64,000 nucleotides of DNA, from the NCBI RefSeq assembly GCF_019393635.1, contig NC_057867.1, positions 61,398,492 through 61,462,491 of the forward strand, written 5' to 3'. This stretch comes from Dromiciops gliroides (lineage: Eukaryota; Chordata; Mammalia; Microbiotheria; Microbiotheriidae). The notes beneath the pieces are model-generated. The model saw only the letters and a program-made list of their open reading frames with translations, searched no databases and had not been told where the DNA came from. The translations under genes and the position numbers were made by a program. This document shows, piece by piece, positions 10,708-23,153 of the stretch (the stretch's first letter is position 1; each line of letters opens with the position of its first letter).

Positions 10708-11525
10708 AAGATCCTCATCCCAATTTCCACCTGGAGTCCCTAATAATAAGGCTTTATCTTCCCTCTCAGGGATGCCCATAAGGGTTGTGGCAGAGGGCCT
10801 TTCTCTAATGCTATAAGCTCCAACACTCATTATGGTATGTTCCCCACAATGTTCACTGGTGTTTAGCTTCCCAATTTCATTCAACTAATTAAATTAATTA
10901 CCTTTCACAAAAAGGTTATTTACTTTGTAGACACAGCAAGAACAGAAGTCATAAAGCATTTCCCTCCAAAACCTAGGGGAATACTCTCTCCTATACCACC
11001 TCAATACCTGGGCTTAATGGGCTCAAACTGAAAAGAGTTTCCTCACAGCATTTGCCACACCAAGCTTACTTAACAAATCCAGCATAGCCAATGGATCAAT
11101 TACTGTAGCTCCCTCTTGACTGCTTTTGATCTGTGCTGGGTCAAATAGGTCTCTCTGCAGCATAGCCAGGCAGCCAAGAATTTTTAAAAGCTCACTTTGG
11201 CCTCTTAGTGTCTTTTGAACATACCTATTTACAGGTCAGAAGCCAAACAAAAGTCTCTCTCTTTACTTCATTGTTAGCAGACCAGAACCAGAATGTCTGT
11301 GCATGCTACAAAATCTACATGTGAACTAAATATACCACTCCCACTTAAGTATGCTCACAAGCATTGGATATGGCCAATCCTTCAGAAGTCTGGAATAATA
11401 CATAGATAATATTAACATATCGTTTTCTAAGTCAACATGTGGTCCACAGGGATCCCTGCATAGAGTTTCCTGTCCCCTTATTTCTTTTTAAGTTTGACCC
11501 CATTGCACTATACCATGCTAACCAT
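10708..11525. other. unique sequence, no gene
   Basis: About 800 bases lie between a SINE and an L3/CR1 relic. I see no recognisable repeat and no frame above about 70 codons worth supporting. Confidence 0.45.
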
Positions 11526-12240
11526 CAAGAGATCATAGAATCATCAAACTCCAGAGTTGGAAGCTACCTTAGAGGTCACCAAGTCTAACTCATACTTGAG
11601 CATACTACTTCCTTACGACACCCCCAATTCAAGCCACTGCTTGATCACTTCTAATGATGAGGAATTCACTACCTGCTAAGGTATCCCATTCTACAATATT
11701 GATGGTTCCACAGTTCTAATTTTTTTAAAAAATGTATCCTCATACTGAGCTAATATCTGTTTCATTACAACTGCAATCCACTGTTCCTGGTTCTACCCTC
11801 TGACACCATGCAAAACAGAGACAATCCATTTTCCATATAATAAGCCATCAAATATTTCAAGACAGCTATCTTGTCCACCACAGTTTTTCTCCTCTTGGGA
11901 TTAGACATCTTCAGTTCCTTCAAGGTAACTCTGCTAGTCCTCTAAAAATAGAAGCCAGCGTCCTCTGGGCATGTTCCTGGTTGTCAATTTCAGTTGTACC
12001 AAGAGAGTACAGTGGTCCTATTACAACCTGTGCCTCTCTTCATGCAACCTAAGATCCCATTGGCTTTCTGGGCTGCCAGATCACACTTTTGATTTAGATA
12101 CTGAGCTCTTAAAATAAAATTCATTTTATTTATATTAATGTGACAATCATAAACAAAAACATACATTTCCTCACACAAAAACCAGACAAATAGTAATGTA
12201 TATGACACTCCAAATCTCAAATTTTAAGAAGTATATAGTT
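11526..12240 (-). mobile_element. L3/CR1-type LINE relic, antisense
   Basis: The stretch 'tcatagaatcatcaaactcc' with 'agttggaagctaccttagaggtcacc' is the CR1-family 3' region in antisense. Downstream pieces such as 'cctaagatcccattggctttctgggctgcc' correspond to another conserved CR1 part. It is heavily decayed, so it is old. Confidence 0.7.
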
Positions 12241-12327
12241 AACACAACAGAGTAATTCCAACACTGCCTTGCTTGTATGTGTCCCCTTCTCTCCTTCTGA
12301 ACTTTCTTCTATTCTCCTATGTATTTT

Positions 12328-12487
12328 GCGGGTTTTTTTATTTTGTTTTGTTTTTTGCAGGGCAATGAGGGTTAAGTGACTTGCCCAGGGTCACACAGCT
12401 AGTGTCAAGTGTCTGAGGCCGGATTTGAACGCAGGTCCTCCTGAATCTAGAGCCAGTGCTTTATCCACTGCACCACCTAGCTGCCCC
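12328..12487 (-). mobile_element. tRNA-derived SINE, antisense
   Basis: The T-rich start (tail complement) and the end 'ccacctagctgcccc' define it. The duplication TCTCCTATGTATTTT at 12313-12327 recurs with one change at 12489-12503. Confidence 0.94.
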
Positions 12488-12503
12488 CTCTCCTACGTAT
12501 TTT

Positions 12504-13795
12504 AAAGGTTTCATTCATGTTTTTCCTTTTCTCCTTTCATGATCACTATACCTCCCACTCCCTTAAAAATTCTTGCACGCACACACACAAAAGATCTCTC
12601 CCTTATAGCAAATCAGCATCATCAAACAAAACAAACTGGCTGGATCAATTTAGAGCTCCAGCAGTGAATGTTACTGTGTCTTTCTTCCCACAGCCCCTCC
12701 AACAATTGTTTTTCTTTTGTCATCTTTGGCAGTCTAATGAGTGTGACATGGAACCTCAGATTTGTTTAATTTGCTTTTCTCTAATTATTAGTGATTTGGA
12801 GAATTTTTCATACAGCTGTTTATAGCCTGTTTTTATTCTTTTGAGGCTTGTCCATATCCTTCAATCACACATCTCCTGAGGAATAGTTCTTTTTCATTAG
12901 CAGAGAAACTGACTGCAAAGATTTTTTTCCTAATTAACTATTTCCCTTCTGATTTCAAATTCATTGATTGTATTAATGTAAAAAAAATACTTATCAATTT
13001 TATGTAGCAAAAATTCTTCATTTCATTTCTTGTGATTCTCTAGATCCCTCATTTGATCATGAACTCTTCTCCTATCCCCAATTGTGAAAGATATATTCTA
13101 GTTATATATGATGTATTTATTTATACACATATGTGTATATGTATTTTACTATATATAACTATATAACCATACATAATTTTAAATACATGTATATGTATAT
13201 ATGTATGATGTGATCTTTATGTAACTATATCATTTCAACTGTATAACTACATACATATATGTGTATATATAATTTTATATATTAATATAGGATGTGACCT
13301 TTTAAGTCATGTATCCACTTAGAGATTATTGTGATATATGGTTTGAGATCTCAGCTATACTACATTCTAATTTTCCCAGCATTTTGTGTTGAATGGTGAG
13401 TACTTGGGGCAGCTAGGTGGTATAGTGGTTAGAGTGCCAGGCCTGGATGCAGGAAGACTGAAAAATGACTGAACAACAACAAAAGTGAGTACTTACCCCA
13501 GGAACACTATGCCATTATGTTCATTTGCTTCTGCACCTCATGTATCTATTTTTTCCTCTGGTCAGTTGTTTAAAACAATACCAAATCGTTTCTATGATTA
13601 CTGCTTTATATAGTATAGTTTGAGGTCTGGCATTTCCTTCTTGCTTTTTTTTCTTAATATTTCCTTTGCGATTCTTGACCCTTTTTCCTCCACATGAATT
13701 TTATCATTTTTTCTAGTTCTATCAAGTAACCTTTTGTCAGTTTGATCATCATGGCAATTAATCTGAATTTATTTTTATCTTCGGTTCCAACTGCA
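12504..13795 (-). mobile_element. old L1 fragment, antisense
   Basis: Antisense L1 ORF2 C-terminal and 3'UTR sequence can be read through phrases such as 'tttgcttttctctaattattagtgatttgg' and 'tttatatagtatagtttgaggtctgg'. These also occur, in a different state of decay, in the neighbouring copy at 13850-16150. An AT-rich tract lies at 13110-13290, and an unusual short SINE is inserted at 13406-13484. Confidence 0.75.
13406..13484 (+). mobile_element. 79-bp SINE with an internally deleted body
   Basis: The head GGGGCAGCTAGGTGG runs after about 50 bases straight into a 3' end 'aaaaatgactgaacaacaac'. A perfect 10-bp duplication, GTGAGTACTT, flanks it at 13396-13405 and 13485-13494. The flanks show it is a complete insertion of a short RNA or a later deletion. 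Confidence 0.88.
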
Positions 13796-14443
13796 CTGAG
13801 AATGTAAGAAATACAATACCTATTATACATAGGAAGCTACTCAAAATATATTTCCACATTAACCATGTTGTTGGGGGGAAGAAGAAAAATAAAGTGAAAA
13901 AATATGCTTCTATCTGCATTCAGAGTTAGTTCATCAATTTTCTTCCTAGAGGTAGGCAACATTTTTTCACCATGATTCCTTTGCAATTGTCATGGTGCAT
14001 TGTATTGATCAGAGTTGCCAAGTTTTTTTTTACAGTTAATTATCATTACAATATTGCTGTTACTGTGTCCGTTGTTCTCTTGGTTCTGCTCATTTAAACT
14101 TGAATCCATTCATATAAGTCTTCCCAGGTTCTTCTGAAACCATCCCCTTCATCATTTTTGTAGCACAACAGTATTCCATCACAATCACATACCATAACTG
14201 GTTCAACTACTCCCCAATTGATGAGCATCCCCTTAGTTTCCAACTTTTTGCCCCCACAAAAAGACCTGTTATAAATATTTTTGTATATATGGGTCCTTTT
14301 CCTTTGTTATCTCATTGGAGTACAGACCTAGTAGTGGTATTACTGTGTCAAAGGGTAAGTACAATTTTTTTTTAGCCCTCTGGGAACAGTTCCAAATTTT
14401 TCTCCAGAACAGCTGGACTAGTTTACAGCTGCAGCAACACCTG

Positions 14444-14659
14444 TATTTGTTCTTGTGGAGTTGTTCAGTCATTTTTGACCCTTCATGACTCTGTATGATG
14501 TATTCTTGATAAAGATACTGGAATAGTTTGTCATTTCCTTCTGCAGCGGATTTAGGCAAACGGAAGTTAAGAGACTTGCTCATGTTCACACAGCTAATGA
14601 GTGTCTAAGGCCAAATTGGAACTCAGCACTCTATCCACTGAGCCACCTAGCTGCCTCCT
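14444..14659 (-). mobile_element. CORE-SINE/MAR1-like with RTE-type tail, antisense
   Basis: The sequence starts with 'ttgtggagttgttcagtcat', which is the complement of the tail 'atgactgaacaacaac'. It ends in the tRNA-like head complement 'cacctagctgcct'. The middle 'tttgtcatttccttctgcagc' is typical of the long SINE type also seen at 38722, 41829, 45777 and 30678. It is inserted in L1. Confidence 0.85.
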
Positions 14660-15106
14660 AAAGTGCATTAGTGTACCCATTTTCCCATATCCCTTCCATC
14701 ATTTGTCATTTTCCTTTTCTGTCATGTTAGCCAATCTCATCGGTGTGAAGTGTTTAATTTGCTTTTCTCTAATTATTTAGAGCATTTTTTCATATGAATA
14801 TTGATAGCTTTATTTCTTTTAGAAACTTCCTGTTCATATCTTTTGACCATTTATCAAATGGAAAATGACACTTATTTTTATAAATTTGGCTCAGTGAGAA
14901 ATGAGACCTTTATCAAAGAAACTTGCTGTAAATTTTCTCCCAGTTTCCTGCTTTCCTTCTGATTTTTGCTGCATTGGTTTTATTTGTGCAAAACCTTTTT
15001 AATTTAATGTAATCAAAATTATCCATTTTACCTCTTGTGAACCTCTCTGTCTCCTGTTTGGTCATGAATTCTTCTCTTATCCATAGATCTGAAGGATAAT
15101 TTTTTT

Positions 15107-15262
15107 TTGTTTGTTTTTGTTTTTGCGAGGCAATGGGGGGTTAAGTGACTTGCCCAGGGTCACACAGCTAGAAAGTGTCAAGTGTCTGAGGCCGGATTTG
15201 AACTCAGTTACTCCTGAATCCAGGGCCATTGCTTTATCTACTGCGCCACCTAGCTGCCCCCT
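15107..15262 (-). mobile_element. tRNA-derived SINE, antisense
   Basis: The body is near consensus. GGATAATTTTTT occurs on both sides (15094-15105 and 15263-15274) as the target duplication. It is inserted in the antisense L1. Confidence 0.93.
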
Positions 15263-16199
15263 GGATAATTTTTTCCATGCTCCCCTAATTTACTTATATA
15301 ATTCTTTAAGTCAAAATCATGTACCTATCTTATCTTGGTATATGGTGTAAGATGTTGGTCTATGCTTACTTAGTTCATTCCAAAATGATTTCCAGTTTTC
15401 CCAGCAATTTATGTCGAATAGTGAGTTCTTGCCCCAATATGTGGGATCTTCAAACACTAAGGTATTGTGTTTATTTTTTCTGTATATCACGTACCTATTC
15501 TATTCCATTGATCAACTACTCTATGTCTTATCCAGTTTTGATGATTACCACTATAAAATATTTTGATGATTACCATTTTGTAATGTTGTTTGAGATCTGG
15601 TACTATTATAGACTCCCCCTTCCTTTTTTCGTTGATTCCCTTGAAATTCTTAAACTTTTTATTTCTCCAAATGAATTTCATTAGTATTTTTTCTAAAGCT
15701 ATAAAGTAATTCTTTGGTAGTTTGGTATGGCACTGTATAAGTACATCAATTTAGGTAGTATTCTCATTTTATTATATTGGCTTGGCTTAACCATGAGCAA
15801 TTATTATTTCTCCAACTATTTAGATCTGTCTTTGTGTGAAAAGTGCTTTGTAATTGTGTTCACAGAGCTCCTGTGTGTGTCTTGGCAAGCAGATTCCTAA
15901 GTCTTTTATACTTTCTGCAGTTATTTTAAATAAAATTTCTCCTATCTCTTCCTGTTGGGTTTTTATTAGGAATATATAGAAATACTGATGATTTGGGTTT
16001 TTTATTTTTATATAGCCTGCAACTTTGCTTAAGTTGTTACTTGTTTTGACTAGTTTTTCAATTGTTTCTTTAGGGTTCTTTAATTAAACCATCATATCAT
16101 CTGCAAAAAGTGATGGTTTTATTTCCTCATGGCATGGTAATAAATCTGTAAAATAACTTACACAGTACTGTCATTTGTATTATATTGGCATAACCAACC

Positions 16200-16350
16200 A
16201 TGAGAGGTTGCTGACAATACCAACTAAATTAATTTATAGATACCATGTCACTCCAATTTAACTATCAAAGGGTTACTTGGATAGAGTCAGAAAAAATTAT
16301 AACAAAATTCATCTGGAGGAACAAAAGATCAAGAATCTCAAAGTGATCCT
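16200..16350 (+). mobile_element. L1 ORF2 scrap, sense
   Basis: 'aaaattcatctggaggaacaaaagatcaagaatc' matches the L1 ORF2 stretch at 47635-47675. It encodes KIHLEEQKIKNLK in place of the usual KFIWKNKRSRIS-like segment. Confidence 0.7.
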
Positions 16351-16579
16351 TAAACCCACAAGAGCTGATGAGGTCACCAATTGTGACGACACAGAGAAAG
16401 AAGAGGAGATACTAAGGCAGAACATTACGGGGTATGTTATCAATGATCCAGCAAAGAAGAATATAAGGAGGAGAAATCCAGAGAAGAAAGGGGAATCCAA
16501 GAGAGGGTGGTAAAAAGTGTCAGTTGTTACAGAGAGGTCAAGAAGGATAAAAACTGAGAAACAGCCACTAGATTTGTCA

Positions 16580-16810
16580 AGAACACGACAAGAAGGTAGA
16601 TTTCAGTTCAAATTAAAGAACTTTCTGACAACTGAAACCATACTAAAATGGAATGAGCTGCCTATTAGGCAGTGCAAGGTAAGTGATCTCTTACTCAAGA
16701 AGATGAGTGACTGACAACCTGTCAGGAACAACTCTCGTACTCCTTCATGGGGAGTGAGGTTGGATTAAAAGGACTAGTAAATATCTTCCAATTACGAGAT
16801 TTTGTGCTAA
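16580..16810 (+). mobile_element. L3/CR1-type LINE 3' end, sense
   Basis: 'tactaaaatggaatgagctgcct' and 'gtgaggttggattaaaaggactag' match the CR1/L3 3'UTR seen in sense. The 230 bases upstream (16351-16579) are unclassified. Confidence 0.55.
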
Positions 16811-17220
16811 CTATGGCTTATGATATTTGTTAATTCTCCCCCGAGTACCTGAATTTTAATAGGAAGCTTATAAAAACCAAGAAGACTTCAAGACCTAAAG
16901 AAATGGATCTCCATTGGGAAAATGAGAAAACTGGTAGAGTCATTTGCTGAGCTATTTATAGGGTTTGGTGGTAGGGTACTTAAGAGGTGCTTCCTGTTGC
17001 CCTTCAAATCATAACATGTATGAAGCTGCCTCTTCTTTAACCTATTCCTAAGATCCATTAACATTGCTGTATTTCTTCCGATTTCAAAGTGGAGCAGCAT
17101 GTTTAGCTCTTTCAAAATTAACTGATTACAGTACTTGGCCACCATGTTCCATCCTCTGTCCTCCAAAAGTACTGGCAATTTAATAATAACCTATAGTTTC
17201 TGAAGCATTTTCCACATATT
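16811..17220. other. unclassified sequence
   Basis: A minus-strand frame of 96 codons (17178-16888) is open but starts at a non-ATG codon and matches nothing I know. I do not call it a gene. Confidence 0.4.
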
Positions 17221-17335
17221 AAATATGAAGCTTCTTGAAGGCAGGGATTGTCCTTTATTTTATTTGTATCCCCAGTTCTTAGCACAGTGCCTGGCACATA
17301 ATAGACACTTAATAAATGTTTAGCATATCATATCG
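17221..17335 (+). mobile_element. L2 LINE 3' end
   Basis: 'gaaggcagggattgtccttt...agcacagtgcctggcacataat...ttaataaatgtt' is the well-known L2 terminal sequence. Confidence 0.85.
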
Positions 17336-17384
17336 TATTATCTCAGTGAAGTCCCCTAAAAACCCTGTCTGGCATTCACAACAA

Positions 17385-17545
17385 GTATAATTAACCCCAT
17401 ATTACAGAAATTACAACTAAGGTAGATAGATGCTGAGTGACTTGTCCATGATCACACAGCTCTTAAGACAGAAACAAAATTTTAATGCAATTCCAAACTC
17501 AGCTATATCTATACCATGTAGTCCTGCTCTGCTCTCTGCACATGG
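17385..17545 (-). mobile_element. MIR-type CORE-SINE, antisense
   Basis: The core reads 'gagtgacttgtccatgatcacacagct' in antisense, preceded by 'aaccccatattacag'. It is decayed. Confidence 0.7.
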
Positions 17546-18059
17546 CCTAAGTCTAATTGGATAAATTACCTGCATTTGCACCCGGGAGGAAATTAAAAAA
17601 AAGTAGTCTGGATATTAAACTATCACAGGAGGGCAGGAATTATAGGCATTCCTCCTCTTGGTGGAATTAAATTTATTTACTGCCACTTCTCAAGCTCCCC
17701 CAAGTTCTGAAAGCAGCAATTATCATGCAGTGGCAGTCAGAGACTAAATTAGGATTCCCAATAGACATTTCAGGGTAAACAGTACAAATGATTCCATCAA
17801 TAATGGAAAATACCAGCTAGCCAAAGGAATCCATTTATTTCAATTTCAATCAAAATGCTTCTCCCTTCTTCCTTTTTGAAACTGGAAGACCAACAATGAT
17901 GTTATAAAGCTTTTTAAAAAAATTTCCATTCATCATTTTACCCAAAGCAAGTGACAGTCAATGGCCTAAATGCTAAATTTAGAGGTGTCAGCTGGAAGAT
18001 GCAAGACTGGTATTTCCAAGTGTATCCACAGTAGCCAAATGATGTCCAAAAATCATAAT

Positions 18060-18250
18060 AACAAAACATATGTGGTAGAGTGAAAAGAGGCTAGAGACAA
18101 AGGACCTGGGACTGAATCCTTAATCTATTTGTGTGACTTTGGATAAACTGCTTCTCTCCTTGGGCCATAGTTTTCTTTCTTATAAAATGAAATAGTTGGA
18201 CTATATAACCTCCAAAGTCCCTTCCATCTATAAATATATGATTCTATGAT
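18060..18250 (+). mobile_element. MIR-type CORE-SINE, sense
   Basis: Readable parts are 'aaaggacctgggactgaatcc', 'gtgtgactttggataaactgcttctc' and 'ctccaaagtcccttccatct'. Confidence 0.8.
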
Positions 18251-18679
18251 TTTAGTTACATGATTAATTGGGGGGAGCAGTGTCAGTGGACCTGTGGTTT
18301 CATTGGTGTTGAGAACCACCAGTGTGGAAAAGTCTCACAGTCTTGGTAGGTTGTCTGATATACTGAAAGCCACAGCAATAACTAGCATAGGGCAAATGGG
18401 ACTGCCTTAGGATATTGACAACTGAGGAAGTAACTCCCTCGGAGTAGGGCCATCTTCCCATAGCAACCACCATCTGCACACCTTGCTTCACAGTTCTCCA
18501 CTGGTCCATACTGGCTCAAAGAATAATCATTTCTAGGAAGTCATTGTACCCCCATTTCAGTACCTGGCTTCCCCTGAAGCCCCCAGAAGAGCAAGGTCCA
18601 AGAAACAGTACAAAATCATCAATAATAACAAAAGCAATTTTTGTTTCAGGTGGAAAATTTCCTAATTATGGTTCTATTG

Positions 18680-18795
18680 AGTTTTTTAAGTGACTTCACC
18701 TGGGGAGGTAACAAAGTATCAGAGGTAGAACTTGAACTATGATCTTCCTCATTCAAAGGCTTCCCCTCTATCTACTACCAAACACTGCTTTGCAC
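18680..18795 (-). mobile_element. MIR-type CORE-SINE fragment, antisense
   Basis: 'aagtgacttcacctggggag' and 'cagaggtagaacttgaactatgatctt' are MIR core in antisense. It is weakly conserved. Confidence 0.5.
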
Positions 18796-20689
18796 ACAAT
18801 TAACAACAAAGAAATGGTTATAGCCATTCTCATATAGGACAGAGTTCTACAAAAGAAAAAAGCCAGCCTTCAGAATCAAACAATGAAATATCCCTGTACT
18901 TGGACATAATCAGACTGCAGGGGGACTACTTGCATCAGGGATCTGAACAACCTCCTCCTGCTGATTCCTGGAGGAGGGGGGTGAAGAAACAGTTATTGTT
19001 TTTATAACTCAGAAACATGCCAAAGGCTTGGTCCTAGCTAGCAGATGGGCCAAACTCCTAGATGCTTCTAAGTGATAAGGACATAATGTAATGAACTCAT
19101 TTTCTGGTCCCCATTCCCCATGTTCATCAGAGGCCTGTCTGCCATGAGGGAAGGGTGACGGAATGATCTGAGGCTGCACTGGAAATCTGCTTTTTCTCCA
19201 CAGTTATTTAGATTGCCACAAGCCGTGGCAGGGCCTTGGACAGAGTCCAGATGAAGGGAGGAATCTGGCTGCTCTCAAAATATCACAGAGGAACTTTCAA
19301 AATTGAACTGATTTATGCTTTGTAATGTTTTCAATAGTATCGAAATTAAGTTAGAGTCTCAAATCTGGAGGAATGTTCTATGTTACAAACCCTAGAAGTG
19401 GCATAGAAAAGCCTTATTGTATAATAATGCTACCCTGGTGGAGGAAGTGGGACACTAGACATAAATAATATGTTCAAAGAAATAATATGCAAAATGCATT
19501 ACTTTGTAGCATCAAAGGATGTTCAAAAATACCTTAGGATCTGAAATCTTCTCTGGAGCTCAATAATCTCTAGGTACGCCATTTTTATTTACCAGTAGAG
19601 GCTTTGAACTTCCCTATTACTAGGTTCAAACCTAGTACTTTCTGGAGTTTGTAGGTTCAGTATCTTTCTAGAAATAGATTCTCTCTAGAAAAAAGCCAAC
19701 AATCCTCTTGGGCAAACATGAACCTCTCTTATAAGACATGACTACCTCTCTTTCACTATCATAATCCTCTTACGCCTCATATTAGCATGGAAGTGACTCT
19801 GGATTCTCAAAGCTATACTGACAGAATATAAGCATCAACAGATCCTACCAAGCTACAAAAAATTTAGCCTAAGTGTCCAGGGGTAGACTGTGTTTGGAGA
19901 AGCTCATGATTATCCATCCCTCCTGGGGGAAGAAACACTCACAGCAGATAAATCACCCAAAGAATACTAAAAACCATCATTGTCCCAGGATTTGTGTGCC
20001 CATGTACCCCTCTCCTTGGTAGAGGCAGAGGTATATATCCATACCAAAGGCCTTCCCAAGCTACTCCTAGTCTAACCAAGTCTACCTTGGCAGTTGTTCA
20101 ACTAGATTTCTCCATTTTTCAATCTGGAGAGATTCAAAAATTAAGCACACTGTAGGGGGCGGGGGGGGGGGTGAACCAACAACAGCAACAAAACATACCG
20201 AGTAAATGAACAAGCAAAGAAAAACGTATAATACAATGAAGAAATAATATAGAACAAGAGAATCCCAAAATAAGGAAATAATTCTTCCATAATTACAATC
20301 AGAATCTCAGGAAAGAGAGTAAGTTAGCCACAAGAACCCCAAGAAGGGATGAAAGGACTAATAAAAGAACTGACGAGACGTGGGATGGATTACTTAAAAT
20401 AGAAGCTGAAAAAAACTTAGTAAAGCAAGGTTTAAGGGGGGAAGGGAAGTTTAGCAGAAACAAAACTCAATAACTCAATAACACAACAAGAAATATTAGA
20501 GCAAAGTCAAAAGACAGAAAAACTAGTAAGGAAGAAGTGGTAAGGTATCTGCTTCTTGAAAACAAATGATCTGGAAAGCAAGAGATAGAGTAATTTGCAC
20601 TTAAGACGTGTGTCAATTGCTTATATTTTGAATTTGCCAAAAGGGAGTCCAATTTTAGTTAATATTTTACAATATTTCTCTCACCCATT
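18796..20689. other. unique sequence, no gene
   Basis: About 1.9 kb without a repeat or gene I can name. It includes a G-run at 20155-20171. Confidence 0.45.
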
Positions 20690-20895
20690 TATTATTTATA
20701 CACCATTTTCCCTGCAAGACCTGTGGGAGGTAGTAGGGCAAATATGATTATCCCCATCTTACAGACAAGTAAAGTGATGGTCAAAGACATTAAGTGACTT
20801 GCCCAGGCTCACAAAGTTGGTGCTTTAGTCCAATTTTTAGTTCAGGTCTTCTGTCTCCAAGTTCAAACTCTTGCCACCATAGAACACAGCTCTTC
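20690..20895 (-). mobile_element. MIR-type CORE-SINE, antisense
   Basis: 'tattatccccatcttacag'-like start, then 'taagtgacttgcccaggctcaca', then 'ttcaggtcttctgtctcc'. This is the antisense MIR order. Confidence 0.8.
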
Positions 20896-21171
20896 AGTAA
20901 CTCTCTGTTAGGCTCTAAACATGATTCAAGTCAGAAGCATAAGAACACATTTGCTGAACCTTACTCCCTAGTGTGAAATATAAACACGATTTCATTAACA
21001 AAGTACAGTAATCAGAGCAGAAACTCTTAAATAATTAGCCTTGGGAATAGGAGTGCACATAGAAGTACAATTCATGAATCTGGTAATTGGTTTTTCCCTA
21101 CTGTGGATACAAAACAAAGTTCAGTCCCTAGCCACAATACATAAATGGATATTTTTCTTTCTTCTTTCTCT

Positions 21172-21395
21172 TTAGGCAGATGGTTAGTATAGGAGTTAGA
21201 GCACTGGGCCTGGAGTCAAGAAGATCTGAGTTCAATTTCACCCTCAGACACTTACTAGCTATTTGACCCTGAGCAAGTAACTTAAATTCTATGTGCCTTA
21301 GTTTCCTCAAGTGTAAATGAGAATAACAATAACAGCTACTTTCCATAATGCATGGCACATAGTAGGTATTTAAGAAATGCTAGTTCTCTCTCCTT
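21172..21395 (+). mobile_element. THER/MIR-type CORE-SINE, sense, full length
   Basis: The head 'ggcagatggttagtataggagttagagcactgggcctggagtcaagaagat' leads into 'tcagacacttactagctatttgaccctgagcaagtaactt'. The L2-like end is 'catggcacatagtaggtatttaagaaatgctagttc'. Confidence 0.85.
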
Positions 21396-21420
21396 CTCTC
21401 CCCCATGTACATGGCATGTG

Positions 21421-21462
21421 CGAGCACACGTGCATGCGCGCGCACACACACACACACACACA
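21421..21462. repeat. (CA)n-type microsatellite
   Basis: Alternating GC/CA purine-pyrimidine run beginning 'gagcacacgtgcatgcgcgcg' and continuing as CA dinucleotides. Confidence 0.9.
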
Positions 21463-22429
21463 CCATACCATGCCATACTAGTGATTATTTAACATTCTTG
21501 GGTTTTCTGCCCAAACAATATCCCCATACTCTGGCAAATGCACTGTACTTCTCATAAGGGGACAAGATAATGTATTGTCCAACGATACCAATGAATCGAC
21601 CCTCACCATTGGGACTAAAATTCCAAGTCAATAAAGGACACATCCCTGGTCCCTGCTTCCCAAAGACAGGATAAGGCTAGATAGCATCATCTATATGGGC
21701 CTGCAATGATTTCCAAGCAAGGTAGACAGTTATTTGTTTAGCTACTTTGTGAATAATTCACTATTTAAATCCATTTAAGATGGCTAATCTTGTGACCCTG
21801 AAGTAGTAAAAATTCTTCTCTCTAAAAGGATCTTTCAACCATTAATTTAATAACTCTTCCCTCCTTTTTCTCCCCAAGCCAGCAACCAAGCAGTAATTGT
21901 GAGTTTGTCATTTGTTTTGAGTCACTCATGAAAGCAAAGGGCTAGCTAATAAGTAGAGTCTTCTGAGCTGACACATGCAACAGAATCCCAAAAGGCATTT
22001 GGGGAAGGACTGAGTTTTACAAGTCGGCTATCAGAATTTCAACAGAGGCCCTCTGACAGTTAATTTACCTACTTGCAGTATTTATAGAGCCAGGGTTCTC
22101 GAACATAGTCTCTGTCATCCAGGCTGGCTTTCTAATTCTGTTTCTCCCTGATTTTAATATCAAATACATAATATTAAGGCATCTTGAATATATTCTCCCC
22201 ACCTCCTCCTTCAGAAATTATATCATGAAACATAAGCCATTATATTGAGAGGTTAATATTCCCGGGGCAGGGGGGTCAGGGGGTGGTGGATGAGTGGCAT
22301 TTCATAGTTGAGAGCACATATTTTAATCCGAATCCCATATCAGTAATTACAAAGCATAAGTAAACATCCACTGACCTCTGATCTAAAACTCATGTTCATC
22401 TACCTACATGTACCCACAAGCCAACATGA
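21463..22429. other. unique sequence, no gene
   Basis: No repeat or coding signal is recognised in about 970 bases. Confidence 0.45.
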
Positions 22430-22820
22430 GAAGCAGCATGCTGCAGTGCAGTCAGGAAACCTGGGTTCTAGGCCTAGTTCAGCACAGACTAATTTGATGT
22501 ATAACACTGAATAGGTCACTTCCTCTTTCTGGGCCTTAGTACCCGGAAAATGAGCAGGGGACTGTGAGGAGGCAGGGTTAGACTAAACCCCAGCTTCTTA
22601 AACTGTGGGTCACGACCCCATATGGGGTCGCATAACTGAATGTGGGGGTTGCAAAAAATTGGCAAGAGTAAAATATTATATACATACCTACCTATAAACC
22701 CAGGGTCATGTAAAAATTTCTCAGGCAAAAAGGGATCATGAGTGGAAAGAGTTTAAGAAGCCCTGGACTAAAGGACCTCTTTGCTCCCTTCCAATACTAA
22801 CATCCTATAACAGTAAGTCC
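22430..22820 (+). mobile_element. MIR-type CORE-SINE split by a hAT element
   Basis: The left part (22430-22588) has 'ggaaacctgggttctaggcc' and 'gtcacttcctctttctgggcctta'. The right part (22766-22820) has 'gactaaaggacctctttgctcccttccaatactaac', the MIR 3' part. The 8-bp sequence GACTAAA(C/G) is duplicated at the split. Confidence 0.82.
22589..22765. mobile_element. non-autonomous hAT DNA transposon (about 177 bp)
   Basis: The ends are inverted: left 'agcttcttaaactgtggg', right 'agtttaagaagccctg'. The flanking 8-bp repeats are GACTAAAC (22581-22588) and GACTAAAG (22766-22773), matching hAT target duplication length. The inside reads 'gggtcacgaccccatatggg', a known pattern of marsupial Charlie-like elements. 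There is no transposase. Confidence 0.82.
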
Positions 22821-23002
22821 CTTCCCTCAAACTCCTCCTCTTACAAACAACAAACTGGATTAGATCATCCCTAAGGTATCTTCCAGATCTGACATTTTAT
22901 TATTCTAATTCACTTTTCCTCTCTGAGCTTCAATGTCTTTTTCTATAAAATGCTTAGATTTCACTAGATCTACTTCTGAAAGGACTCTTCGAGAATAACT
23001 TG

Positions 23003-23115
23003 TCTAACCACTTCATTTTACAGGTGACATGCAGAGATTTTAAGTGATTTGCTCAAACTAGTATTTAGTAGAGCTAGGATTTGAACCCAGGACCTCCGAT
23101 TCAAATGTTCTAAGA
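23003..23115 (-). mobile_element. MIR-type CORE-SINE fragment, antisense
   Basis: 'cttcattttacaggtgac', 'taagtgatttgctcaaacta' and 'ggatttgaacccaggacctcc' are MIR in antisense. Confidence 0.7.
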
Positions 23116-23153
23116 GGTCCATTCTAACCCTGACACTAAGAACCTATGATTCA

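Larger units (their letters stand above)
13850..16150 (-). mobile_element. L1 fragment, antisense, with two SINE insertions
   Basis: It begins with the antisense 3'UTR ('gcttctatctgcattcagagttag') and runs back through ORF2. On the minus strand it reads MKFIWRNKKFKNFKGINEKRK at 15681-15620, the ORF2 region also seen at 16300 and 47640. SINEs sit at 14444-14659 and 15107-15262. Frames are broken throughout. Confidence 0.85.

Noticed and set aside
16888-17178. Minus-strand frame of 96 codons (MPVLLEDRGWNM...)
   Set aside because: Starts at a non-ATG codon, has no recognised homolog and no gene structure around it.
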